From an uncultured Lachnospiraceae bacterium (lineage in GTDB: Bacteria; Bacillota; Clostridia; Lachnospirales; Lachnospiraceae), in contig CAKRMH010000013.1 in NCBI GenBank assembly GCA_934364805.1, positions 1-64,000 on the forward strand: DNA of 64,000 bases, in the 5' to 3' direction. The notes beneath the pieces were generated by a model. That model made no database searches, was not told the origin of the DNA, and saw only the letters and a program-made list of their open reading frames with translations. This document shows positions 30,291 through 38,618 of this stretch, piece after piece. Made by a program: the position numbers and the translations under genes. How positions within the stretch are numbered: the stretch's first letter is position 1; every line of letters begins with the position of its first letter.

Positions 30291-31094
30291 TTATTTTTCT
30301 GCTTCTTCTTTTGCATTATCAAAAGCGATCAGTTTTGCAATGATCTCCTCACAGATCTGTGTGACGGTCTTTGCATCCGTCTCAACTACGATATCAGCTG
30401 CTGCAAGGTATTTCTCGCGTCTTTTCTCCATCAGGCCTGCAATGAAGTCTACGTTCATGTTGTTATTTAGGATCGGTCTCTCATCGCTGTCTTTGACACG
30501 CTCAAAGATTGTTTCCGGTTTTGCGGTAAGAAGAACGATACGGCCATTTTTCTTCATATGATCTGCATTTTCTGCTCTCATGACAACACCACCGCCACAG
30601 GATACGATGGTCTGTTTGCATTTCTGCAGCTCGATCAGTGTGTTGCTCTCAAGGTTACGGAAGTATGTCTCGCCGTATTCATCAAAAATCTCAGAGATTG
30701 ACATGCCCTGCTTCTCGACGATCATCTGATCCATCTCCATGCGGTTCATCTCCAGCTTCTCCTGCAGTTCACCGGCGATCGTGCTCTTTCCGGCGCCCAT
30801 GAATCCGATCAGGAATACATTGTAATCAAACAGACTTTTTGCCTGGATTCTGCGGCTGTTTTTCATGATATATTTAAAAATATCCAGAATTTCTTCTTCA
30901 AATTCATTATCCCCAAGCTTTGCTTCGAGTGCATCGGTCTGCTTCTTCTCTTGCTCTGGCTGAAGGATCGGGATTCCTGTCGCTTTCTTGTAAGCGATGA
31001 TCTCCTGAATGTGTCCCATACGTTTTGCTAACTGTTCGATGATGATATCATCGCATTCTCCAATTTTCTCTCGAATCTGTTCAATCTTATCCAT
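30291..31094 (-). CDS. Chorismate mutase - shikimate kinase fusion
   Basis: 267 residues. Residues 1 to about 85 form an all-helical AroQ-type chorismate mutase domain (DKIEQIREKIGECDDIIIEQ, LAKRMGHIQEIIAYKK). Residues about 90-260 form shikimate kinase, with Walker A GFMGAGKST, the FRNLES shikimate-contact segment, and SCGGGVV. The first domain converts chorismate to prephenate; the second phosphorylates shikimate. It is the distal gene of the minus-strand aroE-aroD group, but a strong terminator-like hairpin and a LysR-type palindrome precede it, so it may be separately regulated. ATG preceded by TAGGAGAATAAAAG. Confidence 0.92.
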   Translation of the reverse strand: MDKIEQIREKIGECDDIIIEQLAKRMGHIQEIIAYKKATGIPILQPEQEKKQTDALEAKLGDNEFEEEILDIFKYIMKNSRRIQAKSLFDYNVFLIGFMGAGKSTIAGELQEKLEMNRMEMDQMIVEKQGMSISEIFDEYGETYFRNLESNTLIELQKCKQTIVSCGGGVVMRAENADHMKKNGRIVLLTAKPETIFERVKDSDERPILNNNMNVDFIAGLMEKRREKYLAAADIVVETDAKTVTQICEEIIAKLIAFDNAKEEAEK

Positions 31095-31112
31095 CTTTTA
31101 TTCTCCTAAAAA

Positions 31113-31164
31113 TATAATAACCACAATTCCCAACTGAAAGTTATGGGATACTGTGGTTATTATA
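31113..31164 (-). terminator. Terminator/attenuator-like hairpin before the mutase-kinase gene
   Basis: TATAATAACCACA (31113-31125) pairs perfectly with TGTGGTTATTATA (31152-31164), with an inner TCCCA/TGGGA stem. On the minus strand the 3' arm runs into ATATTTTT and then the AGGAG ribosome binding site of the next gene, ending about 20 bp before its ATG. It either ends the aroE-aroD transcript or attenuates the downstream gene. Confidence 0.75.
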
Positions 31165-31217
31165 ACAAGAACTTTTCTATTTTACAAGGAAAATATTTTA
31201 ACGCTTTAAAGTGGTTG

Positions 31218-31233
31218 TGTTATAAAGTTAACA
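31218..31233. promoter_or_regulatory. LysR-type operator copy 1, TGTTA-N6-TAACA
   Basis: TGTTA-TAAAGT-TAACA, directly after the aroD stop and about 125 bp upstream of the mutase-kinase start. Identical arms occur at 33006 and 34115. Confidence 0.65.
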
Positions 31234-31242
31234 ACGTCCGGT

Positions 31243-32010
31243 TTATGCAATGCTGTTGTGGATCAGATTGAGCACCGTATTCAGATCTGCTGCATTCATC
31301 TGTCCCGGTGCAGAAGCTTTTCCAACCGCACCAAAGGTAAGTGCAGAGCCAAATACTTCTCCGCAAAGACGGCTGACCAGTCCGGTTCCAGCCATGGACA
31401 TGGTAATGATCGGACGGTCTGCATGTTCAGATGCCATCTCTTCCGTTGCTGCAAGAAGTGTGAGCACATCCTTTTTGTTCTGTGGCATAACTGCGATCTT
31501 TGGAATGTCCGCACCAAGCTCCTGCATCCTGCAGAGACGGCGCACAAGTTCTTCCTTCTCCGGAGTCTTGTCAAAATCGTGGTTTGATGCTACGACCTTC
31601 ACACCGCTGGCATGCGCTGCTTCGATGATGTCACGCACAATGTCATCCCCGGTAAAGGCTTCCACGTCGATCAGGTCAACCAGTCCGGTCGCAGCAGCTT
31701 TTTTATTAAGCCCGGCATATGCCTCAGGTTCGATTGCCCGCTCTCCACCCTCTTTGGAAGTACGGAATGTAAAAAGGATTGGTGTGTCGGAGAGTGCCGG
31801 GCGCAGATCCTTTAATACGTCCTCGACCTTTGCGAAATCAAAAACTCCCTCAAACCAGTCTGCACGCCATTCCACAACATCTTTTTTTACCCCTTCAAAG
31901 GAGCGTGCTGCTGCAAGGATCTCTTCTTTTGTTTTTCCTACGATCGGTACACAGATCTTTGGAACGCCTTCTCCGATCTTCACGCCACGCACTTCTACAT
32001 AGTTACTCAT
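31243..32010 (-). CDS. aroD: 3-dehydroquinate dehydratase, type I
   Basis: 255 residues, class I (Schiff-base) enzyme converting 3-dehydroquinate to 3-dehydroshikimate. Seen are KDVVEWRADWFEG near the start, TFRTSKEGGE, the catalytic His in VVASNHDFDKTP, the Schiff-base lysine in DIPKIAVMPQN, and TMSMAGTGLVSRL near the end. ATG preceded by AAGGGAGAACAAC. It follows aroE by 35 bp, likely one transcript. Class I enzymes serve both biosynthesis and quinate breakdown, so the sequence does not decide the direction. Confidence 0.95.
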   Translation of the reverse strand: MSNYVEVRGVKIGEGVPKICVPIVGKTKEEILAAARSFEGVKKDVVEWRADWFEGVFDFAKVEDVLKDLRPALSDTPILFTFRTSKEGGERAIEPEAYAGLNKKAAATGLVDLIDVEAFTGDDIVRDIIEAAHASGVKVVASNHDFDKTPEKEELVRRLCRMQELGADIPKIAVMPQNKKDVLTLLAATEEMASEHADRPIITMSMAGTGLVSRLCGEVFGSALTFGAVGKASAPGQMNAADLNTVLNLIHNSIA

Positions 32011-32045
32011 GTTGTTCTCCCTTCTTTGTCTAAGATTCTGAATGC

Positions 32046-32918
32046 TTAATATCTGATATTTAAAACTTCTTTCATATGCTCGATCGGCATATCTTTTCCA
32101 GTCCAGAGTTTAAAGGCAGCTGCTCCCTGGAATAACATCATTCCCATTCCATTCATATGTTTGCAGCCTGCTTCCTTACACATTGATAAAAATCTGGTCT
32201 CTAATGGAGCATATACCGTATCTGCGCAGATCAGATCCGGGCGCAGATAAGAGGTATCCGGAAGCCATGTCTGTCCCTCGAGTGGTTTCATTCCCATTCC
32301 GGTTGCATTGACTAAAAGGTAGGAATCTTCGATCTCTTTTCTTAACTGCTCTTTGTCATCCAGATCATACAGACTTGCTTTGCAGCCGGTTCTCTCGTTG
32401 ATCTTACGCACAGTTTCCACTGCATTGTCCCAGAATTTATCATGGATGTTAAAGATCGAAATCTCCTTTACTCCATCTAATGCTGCCTGGATCTCAATTG
32501 CAGTTGCAGCTCCGCCAGCTCCTGCGATCGTCATCTTCTTTCCGATCACATCGATATCATTGTCCTGTAATGCCTGCATAAAACCGATTCCGTCCGTAAT
32601 ATGTCCAGTCAGAACACCGTTCTCGTTTGTAATCGTATTAACCGCTCCACAAAACTCTGCTGCCGGTGACAGTTTATCCAGATACTGTCCAACCACTGTT
32701 TTGTTTGGCATGGATACGTTCGATCCTACCATTTTCAATGCACGAAGGCCCTTGACTGCATCCTCTAATGTACTGTTGTCAACTTCGAATGCCAGATATG
32801 CATAATCCAGTCCAAGATATGCAAATGCTTCATTATGCATTGCCGGTGAATTGGAATGACGGATTGGGTATGCCATCAGTCCGATCAGTTCTGTGTGTCC
32901 TGTAATTCTCTCTGCCAT
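32046..32918 (-). CDS. aroE: Shikimate (or quinate/shikimate) dehydrogenase, first copy
   Basis: 290 residues. The substrate site shows YPIRHSNSPAMHNEAF and NVSMPNKTVVGQYLD (catalytic Lys); the dinucleotide fold is TIAGAGGAATAIEIQ; the C-terminus contains NGMGMMLFQGAAAFKLWTG. Reduces 3-dehydroshikimate to shikimate or the reverse; residues resemble the YdiB/quinate-capable branch. The ATG at 32916-32918 follows AAGGAGAAAAATT; seven upstream codons are rejected. It is divergent from the LysR gene, with a TGTTA-N6-TAACA site between, and followed by aroD. A paralogue lies at 36332-37204. Confidence 0.93.
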   Translation of the reverse strand: MAERITGHTELIGLMAYPIRHSNSPAMHNEAFAYLGLDYAYLAFEVDNSTLEDAVKGLRALKMVGSNVSMPNKTVVGQYLDKLSPAAEFCGAVNTITNENGVLTGHITDGIGFMQALQDNDIDVIGKKMTIAGAGGAATAIEIQAALDGVKEISIFNIHDKFWDNAVETVRKINERTGCKASLYDLDDKEQLRKEIEDSYLLVNATGMGMKPLEGQTWLPDTSYLRPDLICADTVYAPLETRFLSMCKEAGCKHMNGMGMMLFQGAAAFKLWTGKDMPIEHMKEVLNIRY

Positions 32919-33005
32919 AATTTTTCTCCTTTTCATCATACACGATTCGGCTTGAAATTTGTACTGCCAGTTTCTTTTGTTCCATAATTTTGTAGACGCC
33001 CATTA

Positions 33006-33021
33006 TGTTAAAAACTTAACA
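33006..33021. promoter_or_regulatory. LysR-type operator copy 2, TGTTA-N6-TAACA
   Basis: TGTTA-AAAACT-TAACA in the divergent region between aroE and the LysR gene, placed to control both. Confidence 0.7.
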
Positions 33022-33158
33022 ACCTTTGATAGGTATATTATAAGTCCGTTTGATTAATACTACTAATGAAATTTTCAGGCGCAATTAATAGCATAAATGT
33101 ATCGAATATGGTATATTTAAGACATATAAGGATTAGGAGACAAAAGGAGGAGCCCAAA

Positions 33159-34055
33159 ATGACACTGAATCAGCTTCAATATTTTTATCATGCAGCAACC
33201 CTGGAGCACTTCAACCAGGCTGCCGAAAAAGCAAACGTATCCGAACCAACGCTGAGCCGTTCCATCTCTACTCTGGAGGATGAGCTTGGTCTGATCCTTT
33301 TTGAAAAGAAAGGGAGGAATGTACAGCTCACCAAGGCAGGTGCTGTTTTTCTGGAACACGTAACACGGATTCTTGATGAGGTAAACCGCACAGAGCTGAA
33401 AATGCATCAGCTCGCAACGAACGGCGGACGGATTGATATCGCATATGTTGCGCCTCTTGCGCGCACGTTTATACCGAAAATGATCCGTTCTTTTTTACAT
33501 GAAGATGGAAACCGGCATGTTATTTTCAATTTTCACCAGGGAAATACCGCCGGAAATGTTGATGGTTTAAAACGCGGCAGCTACGATCTGATCTTTGGTT
33601 CAAAGGCAGAGAATGCACCGGAAATTGAATTTGTACCGATCCTGAAGCAGGAGATGGTTGTAATCCTCCCAGCAAATCACGAGCTTTGCGATGCTCCTGA
33701 CGAAAAGATTACATCGGCTCTGTTTGGACTGTACCCCGTTCTCAGCTACGATCACACTTCGGGGCTTGGTAAATATACGAAGAATTTCTTTCTCTCCCAT
33801 GACATCCACCCGGAATTCATCTGTGAGTCACCGGATGAAAACGGAATCGCATCACTTGTTGCGGAAGGCTTCGGCATTGCCCTCGTTGCTGATGTTGAGG
33901 CGATCCATAGAGACGACATCGTGATCCGGCATCTGATTCCGGAAGAGACATTTTCCCACACCGTATATATGGGATACGTGCGGAGCCAGTATCAGCTTCC
34001 TGCTTTAAAACACCTGATCCGGTTCATTATCGAAAACTGTACAACGGATCAATAG
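33159..34055 (+). CDS. LysR-type regulator of the shikimate/quinate cluster
   Basis: 298 residues. The N-terminal winged helix is complete (MTLNQLQYFYHAATLEHFNQ, AAEKANVSEPTLSRSISTLE, FEKKGRNVQLTKAG); the C-terminal periplasmic-binding-like domain senses a co-inducer. The ATG at 33159-33161 is set by AAAGGAGGAGCCCAAA; an upstream extension in the same frame is rejected. Divergent from aroE-aroD and followed by the flavin oxidoreductase. Its neighbours and the three identical palindromes suggest it responds to a hydroaromatic acid such as shikimate, as I recall for Listeria QuiR. That comparison is inference. Confidence 0.9.
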   Translation: MTLNQLQYFYHAATLEHFNQAAEKANVSEPTLSRSISTLEDELGLILFEKKGRNVQLTKAGAVFLEHVTRILDEVNRTELKMHQLATNGGRIDIAYVAPLARTFIPKMIRSFLHEDGNRHVIFNFHQGNTAGNVDGLKRGSYDLIFGSKAENAPEIEFVPILKQEMVVILPANHELCDAPDEKITSALFGLYPVLSYDHTSGLGKYTKNFFLSHDIHPEFICESPDENGIASLVAEGFGIALVADVEAIHRDDIVIRHLIPEETFSHTVYMGYVRSQYQLPALKHLIRFIIENCTTDQ

Positions 34056-34114
34056 AGAATTTCTATCATTTTGCTTTCGAAAATCAATTGGATTTTTTCC
34101 CTCTGCGATTGTAT

Positions 34115-34130
34115 TGTTAAATTAATAACA
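34115..34130. promoter_or_regulatory. LysR-type operator copy 3, TGTTA-N6-TAACA
   Basis: TGTTA-AATTAA-TAACA, 53 bp upstream of the oxidoreductase start. An overlapping dyad, ATAAC-N6-GTTAT, follows at 34125-34140, giving an extended LysR-style site. Confidence 0.7.
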
Positions 34131-34182
34131 CGCCCGTTATCAATAACCTTATAAACACTTTATTTTATAAGAGGAGAAAAAA

Positions 34183-36183
34183 ATGAGAAACAAATATCAG
34201 CATATTTTTGAGCCAATGACAATACGTCGCATGACAATGAAAAACCGCATCGTTATGACTCCTATGGGTACAAACTTTGGTGAGCAGAATGGTGAAATGA
34301 GCTTCTTACACATCAATTACTATGAACAGAGAGCCAAAGGTGGTACAGGTCTTCTGATCGTGGAAAATGCGAGCGTTTCATCTCCACAGGGATCAAACGG
34401 AACTACACAGCTTCGTATCGATCTGGATAACTACATTCCAAGACTTTACAAACTCTGTGAAAACGTCCACAAGCATGGCGCATGCATTGCAATCCAGTTA
34501 AACCATGCAGGAGCTTCTGCAATGTCTTCGAGAATCGGAATGCAGCCGGTATCTGCTTCTGACGTTTCTTCCAAAGCAGGCGGCGAGATTCCAAGACCTC
34601 TGGAAAAAGAAGAAATCTATGAAATCGTGAAGAAATATGGAGAAGCCGCAAAACGCGCACAGATCTGCGGATTTGATGCTGTTGAGATCCATGCTGGCCA
34701 TTCCTACCTGATCAGCCAGTTCTTGTCTCCGACTATGAATAAGAGAACCGACGAGTTCGGTGGTTCTCCGGAAAACCGTGCAAGATTTGCCAGATTAGTC
34801 ATCGAAGAAGTCCGCAGACAGGTTGGACCTTTCTATCCGATTTTTGTCCGCATCAGTGCCGATGAAATGGTAGAAGGCGGTAACACTTTAGACGATACGC
34901 TCGAATATCTTCAGTACTTTGAAAAAGAAGTCGATGTATTTGACGTTTCCTGCGGTCTGAATGGTTCCATCCAGTATCAGATCGATGCCAATTACCTTCC
35001 AGACGGATGGCGTTCTTACATGGCAAAAGCCGTGAAAGAAAAATACCATAAGCCTTGTATGACGGTCGGCAATATCCGTGATCCGAAGGTGGCAGAAGAC
35101 ATCCTTGCGCGTGGCGACGCAGATCTGATCGGAATGGGCCGTGGTCTGATTGCAGAACCGGAATGGGTAAATAAGGTTGAATTCGGCAATGAATGTGACC
35201 TCCGCAAATGTATTTCCTGCAATATCGGCTGCGCCGGACACCGTATCGGCTTAAATCAGCCAATGCGTTGTACTGTGAATCCGGCGATCAACAGCGGTGA
35301 AGATTACATGAAACACAAGATCAATAAACCATGTAACGTAGTCGTGATCGGTGGTGGTACAGCCGGACTGGAAGCAGCCTGCACTGCCGCAGAAGTTGGC
35401 TGCACAACATTCCTGATCGAGAAAAAACCGGAGCTTGGCGGTCTTGCATCCGTGATTTCGAAAATTCCGGACAAAAAACGTCTTGCGGACTTCCCGGAAT
35501 ATTTAAAACACCGTGCTTCGAAACTGCACAATTTATTCATTTTTACCAATACATCCGCAACCGTGGATCTGGTCAAAAACCTCAATCCGGACATCATCGT
35601 AAATGCAACCGGCTCCGTTCCTACACTTCCACCGATCAAAGGTCTTCATGATTATGTGGATCAGGATGACAGCAATGTTGCAACCGTTCTTAAGATGATC
35701 GACCGCATCAACGATTATCCAGACAATCTCGAAGGCAAAAAAGTTGCCATCATCGGTGGCGGTGCCGTTGGTCTTGATGTAATGGAATTCTTTACTCCGA
35801 AGGGAGCAGAAGTTACTATGGTCGAAATGCTTCCTATGATCGGTAACGGCCTTGATCCGGTTACCAAATGCGATACAGCTGCAAAAATGAAAAAGTACAA
35901 TGTCCGTCAGATGACAAACACTGCACTTCAGGAAGTTACCAATGATAAATTCATCGTAAAAACTCCGGAAGGAAACATTGAAGATGTTCCATTCGATTAT
36001 GGATTTATCTGCCTCGGTATGAGAGCCAATACCCCGGTTCTCTCAGAACTTGAGGATGCATTTGCTGATACAAACGTAGAAATCGTAAATATCGGTGACA
36101 GCAAACGCGCCAGAAGGATCATTGAGGGTACAGAAGAAGGACGTAATATCTTAAGCGTTCTTGCCCGCCATGATTTCTTATAA
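34183..36183 (+). CDS. Old-yellow-enzyme family NADH:flavin oxidoreductase (FadH/BaiCD-like)
   Basis: 666 residues in the 2,4-dienoyl-CoA reductase layout. An FMN TIM barrel spans about 1-335, with MKNRIVMTPMGTNFGEQNGE and the substrate motif HAGHSYLISQFLSP. A 4Fe-4S binding cluster has cysteines in RKCISCNIGCAGHR and MRC. A FAD/NAD(P)H domain (about 375-666) has VVVIGGGTAGLEAA and VAIIGGGAVGLDVMEFF. Such enzymes reduce activated C=C bonds or aromatise and dehydrogenate ring substrates. Next to aroD/aroE and a LysR gene, a hydroaromatic acid (shikimate/quinate-derived) substrate is the best guess. AAGAGGAGAAAAAA precedes the ATG. Confidence 0.92.
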   Translation: MRNKYQHIFEPMTIRRMTMKNRIVMTPMGTNFGEQNGEMSFLHINYYEQRAKGGTGLLIVENASVSSPQGSNGTTQLRIDLDNYIPRLYKLCENVHKHGACIAIQLNHAGASAMSSRIGMQPVSASDVSSKAGGEIPRPLEKEEIYEIVKKYGEAAKRAQICGFDAVEIHAGHSYLISQFLSPTMNKRTDEFGGSPENRARFARLVIEEVRRQVGPFYPIFVRISADEMVEGGNTLDDTLEYLQYFEKEVDVFDVSCGLNGSIQYQIDANYLPDGWRSYMAKAVKEKYHKPCMTVGNIRDPKVAEDILARGDADLIGMGRGLIAEPEWVNKVEFGNECDLRKCISCNIGCAGHRIGLNQPMRCTVNPAINSGEDYMKHKINKPCNVVVIGGGTAGLEAACTAAEVGCTTFLIEKKPELGGLASVISKIPDKKRLADFPEYLKHRASKLHNLFIFTNTSATVDLVKNLNPDIIVNATGSVPTLPPIKGLHDYVDQDDSNVATVLKMIDRINDYPDNLEGKKVAIIGGGAVGLDVMEFFTPKGAEVTMVEMLPMIGNGLDPVTKCDTAAKMKKYNVRQMTNTALQEVTNDKFIVKTPEGNIEDVPFDYGFICLGMRANTPVLSELEDAFADTNVEIVNIGDSKRARRIIEGTEEGRNILSVLARHDFL

Positions 36184-36265
36184 AACAATATCGGTCCACC
36201 CCTTCAAATCCCAATCATACGGACTGGACCGCAAACAACTTTCCCTCCTTATATCCAGATAAAAG

Positions 36266-36304
36266 AACTCCGGAAAGCCTTATCCTTCAAGGCTTTCCGG
36301 AGTT
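36266..36304. terminator. Bidirectional terminator between the oxidoreductase and the second aroE
   Basis: AACTCCGGAAAGCCT (36266-36280) pairs perfectly over 15 bp with AGGCTTTCCGGAGTT (36290-36304), followed by a T run. Confidence 0.9.
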
Positions 36305-36331
36305 TTATGTATATTCCGATGTAACAGATCT

Positions 36332-37204
36332 TTATTCTGCAAAGAACTTCTCACGTACTTCTTCTACCGGCATATCCTGTCCTGTGTAGAGCTTAAACGC
36401 TGCAACTCCCTGCCACAGAAGCATACCTTTTCCACCGATACAGGTGCATCCGGCTTCCTTTGCCTCGCGAAGCAGTTTGGTCTCGGTCGGATTGTATACT
36501 GCATCCGCAACAACAAGTCCCGGACGGAATGCACTGGTGTCTTTGACAACGCTCTGATCGTCTAATGGCTTCATTCCAACGATCGTTGCATTTGCAAAAA
36601 TATCACTGGACTTGATCTCTGCGGTCATTTTTGCAATATCATCGATATCATATACATTGACATCGCAGTCCGGGCAAGCCTTTTTGATCTTCTCTGCGGT
36701 CTGCAGTGTACGTTCAAAGAATGCGTCTTTACGGTTAAAAATGCTGATTGCTTTTGCTCCGTCTAATGCGCACTGTACCTGGATCGCTGTCGCAGCTCCG
36801 CCGCCTCCGGCAACTGTAACTTTCTTCCCTTTTACATCAATCCCATGTGCCTTTAAGTTCTTTACAAAGCCTTCTCCGTCTGTCATATGACCAGTCAGCT
36901 TTCCATCGTCATTGACGATCGTATTGACTGCTCCGATGATCTGCGCTGCCGGTGAAAGCTCGTCCATGTATTTGACGACCTCTACCTTGTCCGGCATTGT
37001 CACATTACAGCCGCGCATATGAAAAGTCTTCATTGCCTGGATCGCATCCTTCACCTTATCCTCTTTTACATCAAAAGCCACGTAAGCATAATCCAGTCCC
37101 AGCTTCTGAAAGCTGTAATTATACATTGCCGGTGATCCGGAATGTCCGACCGGTGATCCGATCAATGCTAAAAGTCCTGTTGTTCCTGAAATTCTACTTT
37201 CCAT
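36332..37204 (-). CDS. Shikimate/quinate dehydrogenase family protein, second copy
   Basis: 290 residues, a clear paralogue of the aroE product at 32046-32918. Seen are SPVGHSGSPAMYNYSF, NVTMPDKVEVVKYMDELSPA (catalytic Lys), TVAGGGGAATAIQVQ, and GGKGMLLWQGVAAFKLYTG at the C-terminus. It lacks the TGTTA-N6-TAACA site in its upstream region and has its own terminator, so it is regulated separately. The two copies probably differ in substrate (shikimate versus quinate) or cofactor. Which is the biosynthetic enzyme cannot be decided here. Confidence 0.92.
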   Translation of the reverse strand: MESRISGTTGLLALIGSPVGHSGSPAMYNYSFQKLGLDYAYVAFDVKEDKVKDAIQAMKTFHMRGCNVTMPDKVEVVKYMDELSPAAQIIGAVNTIVNDDGKLTGHMTDGEGFVKNLKAHGIDVKGKKVTVAGGGGAATAIQVQCALDGAKAISIFNRKDAFFERTLQTAEKIKKACPDCDVNVYDIDDIAKMTAEIKSSDIFANATIVGMKPLDDQSVVKDTSAFRPGLVVADAVYNPTETKLLREAKEAGCTCIGGKGMLLWQGVAAFKLYTGQDMPVEEVREKFFAE

Positions 37205-37300
37205 GTCTTTTCCTCCATAAACGATATGTTTTCTTTATTAATCATCATATTCGTTTTACATGGAAAAGGCAAGCACTTTTTTACTTTAAATCAATAAAGT

Positions 37301-38494
37301 TTACTTTTCAAAATATTCTTTTGCAAATTCCATATCCTGAACGATCTCCATCGTTCCGATATAACGGTTGTGTCTGTCACGTACTGCCATATATGTCACC
37401 AGCATCGTTCTCCCGTTTTTTTCCATCCAGACCGGTACTTTATCCAGTGTTCCGTCACGGAATTCTCCGATTATGCGCCGCACCTGCTTTTCGATCTTTG
37501 GCGGATGGCAGGTAAAGACCTCCCTGTCGATGGCCATTCCCGGCCGTTTGAATACCTTTGGTCCTTCATTAAAATAACGATTGATATTGTCTGTATCTAC
37601 AAAGCTGATCTCAAGAGGGATCGTGTTTAACATCGCCTCAAGCTGTCCGACAGTCAGATGTCCGCCTGCCATTTTGATTTCTCCGCCTGCTTGCGCATTT
37701 CCGGCTCTGGTGCCCTGATCTTGTGCAAAATCCTCAGCTTTGTCCCATCGTCTGCCGTTTACGCCCAGACAATCCGCATAGTCCTTTGCATCCTGATAGA
37801 TTCCATACCATTCTTCCTCAGTAAAATTCAGTGCACAGTTCGGAAAAAGAATATTTGCCTCTTTATAGATCATTTCCTCTACACGTTTTACAACTGCTAT
37901 AAAACGGCTGATCCATACTTCATCCTGTTTTCCTGTGGCAAGCACTGCCAGTTCATCCCGGATTTCATCATCCACCGTCCACATAACATCCGATGGACCG
38001 CTGATTCCATATTTCACTTTTAAATGTGGATAGATCAGGTCTCCTTTCTTTGCATAGTGGATCGCTACCTCTCTCAGCTCCTGCAGCAGAGACATTCTGA
38101 CTTCTCCACTTTCTGCTGCTTCCATGCAGTGTGCAAGTATTTCTTCCAGTGCCTCATTCTCTCTGGTGAGTGTTTCAAGCGGATGCCCCGGAATCTGTAT
38201 CAGTTGCTGTGTTACCGCCAGTTTCTTCTTCTTTACTGCTTCCGCTGCTGCCTTCTCGGCACTTGCGATCTGTTCTTCCTTCGTCGCCCCGTGAAAAAGA
38301 GCAGCATGAACATCACAAAGCTTCTGCACCTTTTCCAATTGTGTTCCTTCTTTTAAAAGCTGCTGCTCTGCCTGCATAATTTCTGCAGCATCCACATCTT
38401 TAAATTCCTCCACAAAGTCCTTCCGTACACTTTCTAATGCCTCGCCCTCACCAAGTCTTTTTAAGTATCCTTTGATCTGTGCAATTCTGTCCAT
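37301..38494 (-). CDS. DUF438 / hemerythrin-like / PAS domain protein
   Basis: 397 residues, three parts. Residues 1 to about 70 are DUF438 (IKGYLKRLGEGEALESVRKD). Residues about 95-245 resemble a hemerythrin/HHE four-helix bundle, with HPLETLTRENEALEEILAHC, IHYAKKGDLIYPHL and MIYKEANILFPN placing His and Glu ligand candidates. The C-terminal 100 residues are a PAS fold (MLNTIPLEISFVDTDNINRYF, DRHNRYIGTMEIVQD). Family members are thought to sense oxygen, NO or redox state through a di-iron centre, but this is inference. Cytoplasmic. Monocistronic. Confidence 0.88.
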   Translation of the reverse strand: MDRIAQIKGYLKRLGEGEALESVRKDFVEEFKDVDAAEIMQAEQQLLKEGTQLEKVQKLCDVHAALFHGATKEEQIASAEKAAAEAVKKKKLAVTQQLIQIPGHPLETLTRENEALEEILAHCMEAAESGEVRMSLLQELREVAIHYAKKGDLIYPHLKVKYGISGPSDVMWTVDDEIRDELAVLATGKQDEVWISRFIAVVKRVEEMIYKEANILFPNCALNFTEEEWYGIYQDAKDYADCLGVNGRRWDKAEDFAQDQGTRAGNAQAGGEIKMAGGHLTVGQLEAMLNTIPLEISFVDTDNINRYFNEGPKVFKRPGMAIDREVFTCHPPKIEKQVRRIIGEFRDGTLDKVPVWMEKNGRTMLVTYMAVRDRHNRYIGTMEIVQDMEFAKEYFEK

Positions 38495-38576
38495 GTCATT
38501 CTCCTTATATCTCTGTCCAATCGTTTTATCATCTGTTGGTTATTTTTCCCCTTTAATATACAAAAATATGCAAAAT

Positions 38577-38610
38577 AAAAATGTTGGAAATGTAACATTC
38601 CAACATTTTT
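38577..38610 (-). terminator. Terminator of the purine hydroxylase operon
   Basis: AAAAATGTTGGAA (38577-38589) pairs perfectly with TTCCAACATTTTT (38598-38610), 8-base loop, just after the last gene. Confidence 0.88.
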
Positions 38611-38618
38611 ATCCTGCG

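Noticed and set aside
33066..33158. N-terminal extension of the LysR protein
   Set aside because: LysR proteins begin at the MTLNQLQYF helix, and AAAGGAGGAG sits directly before that ATG.
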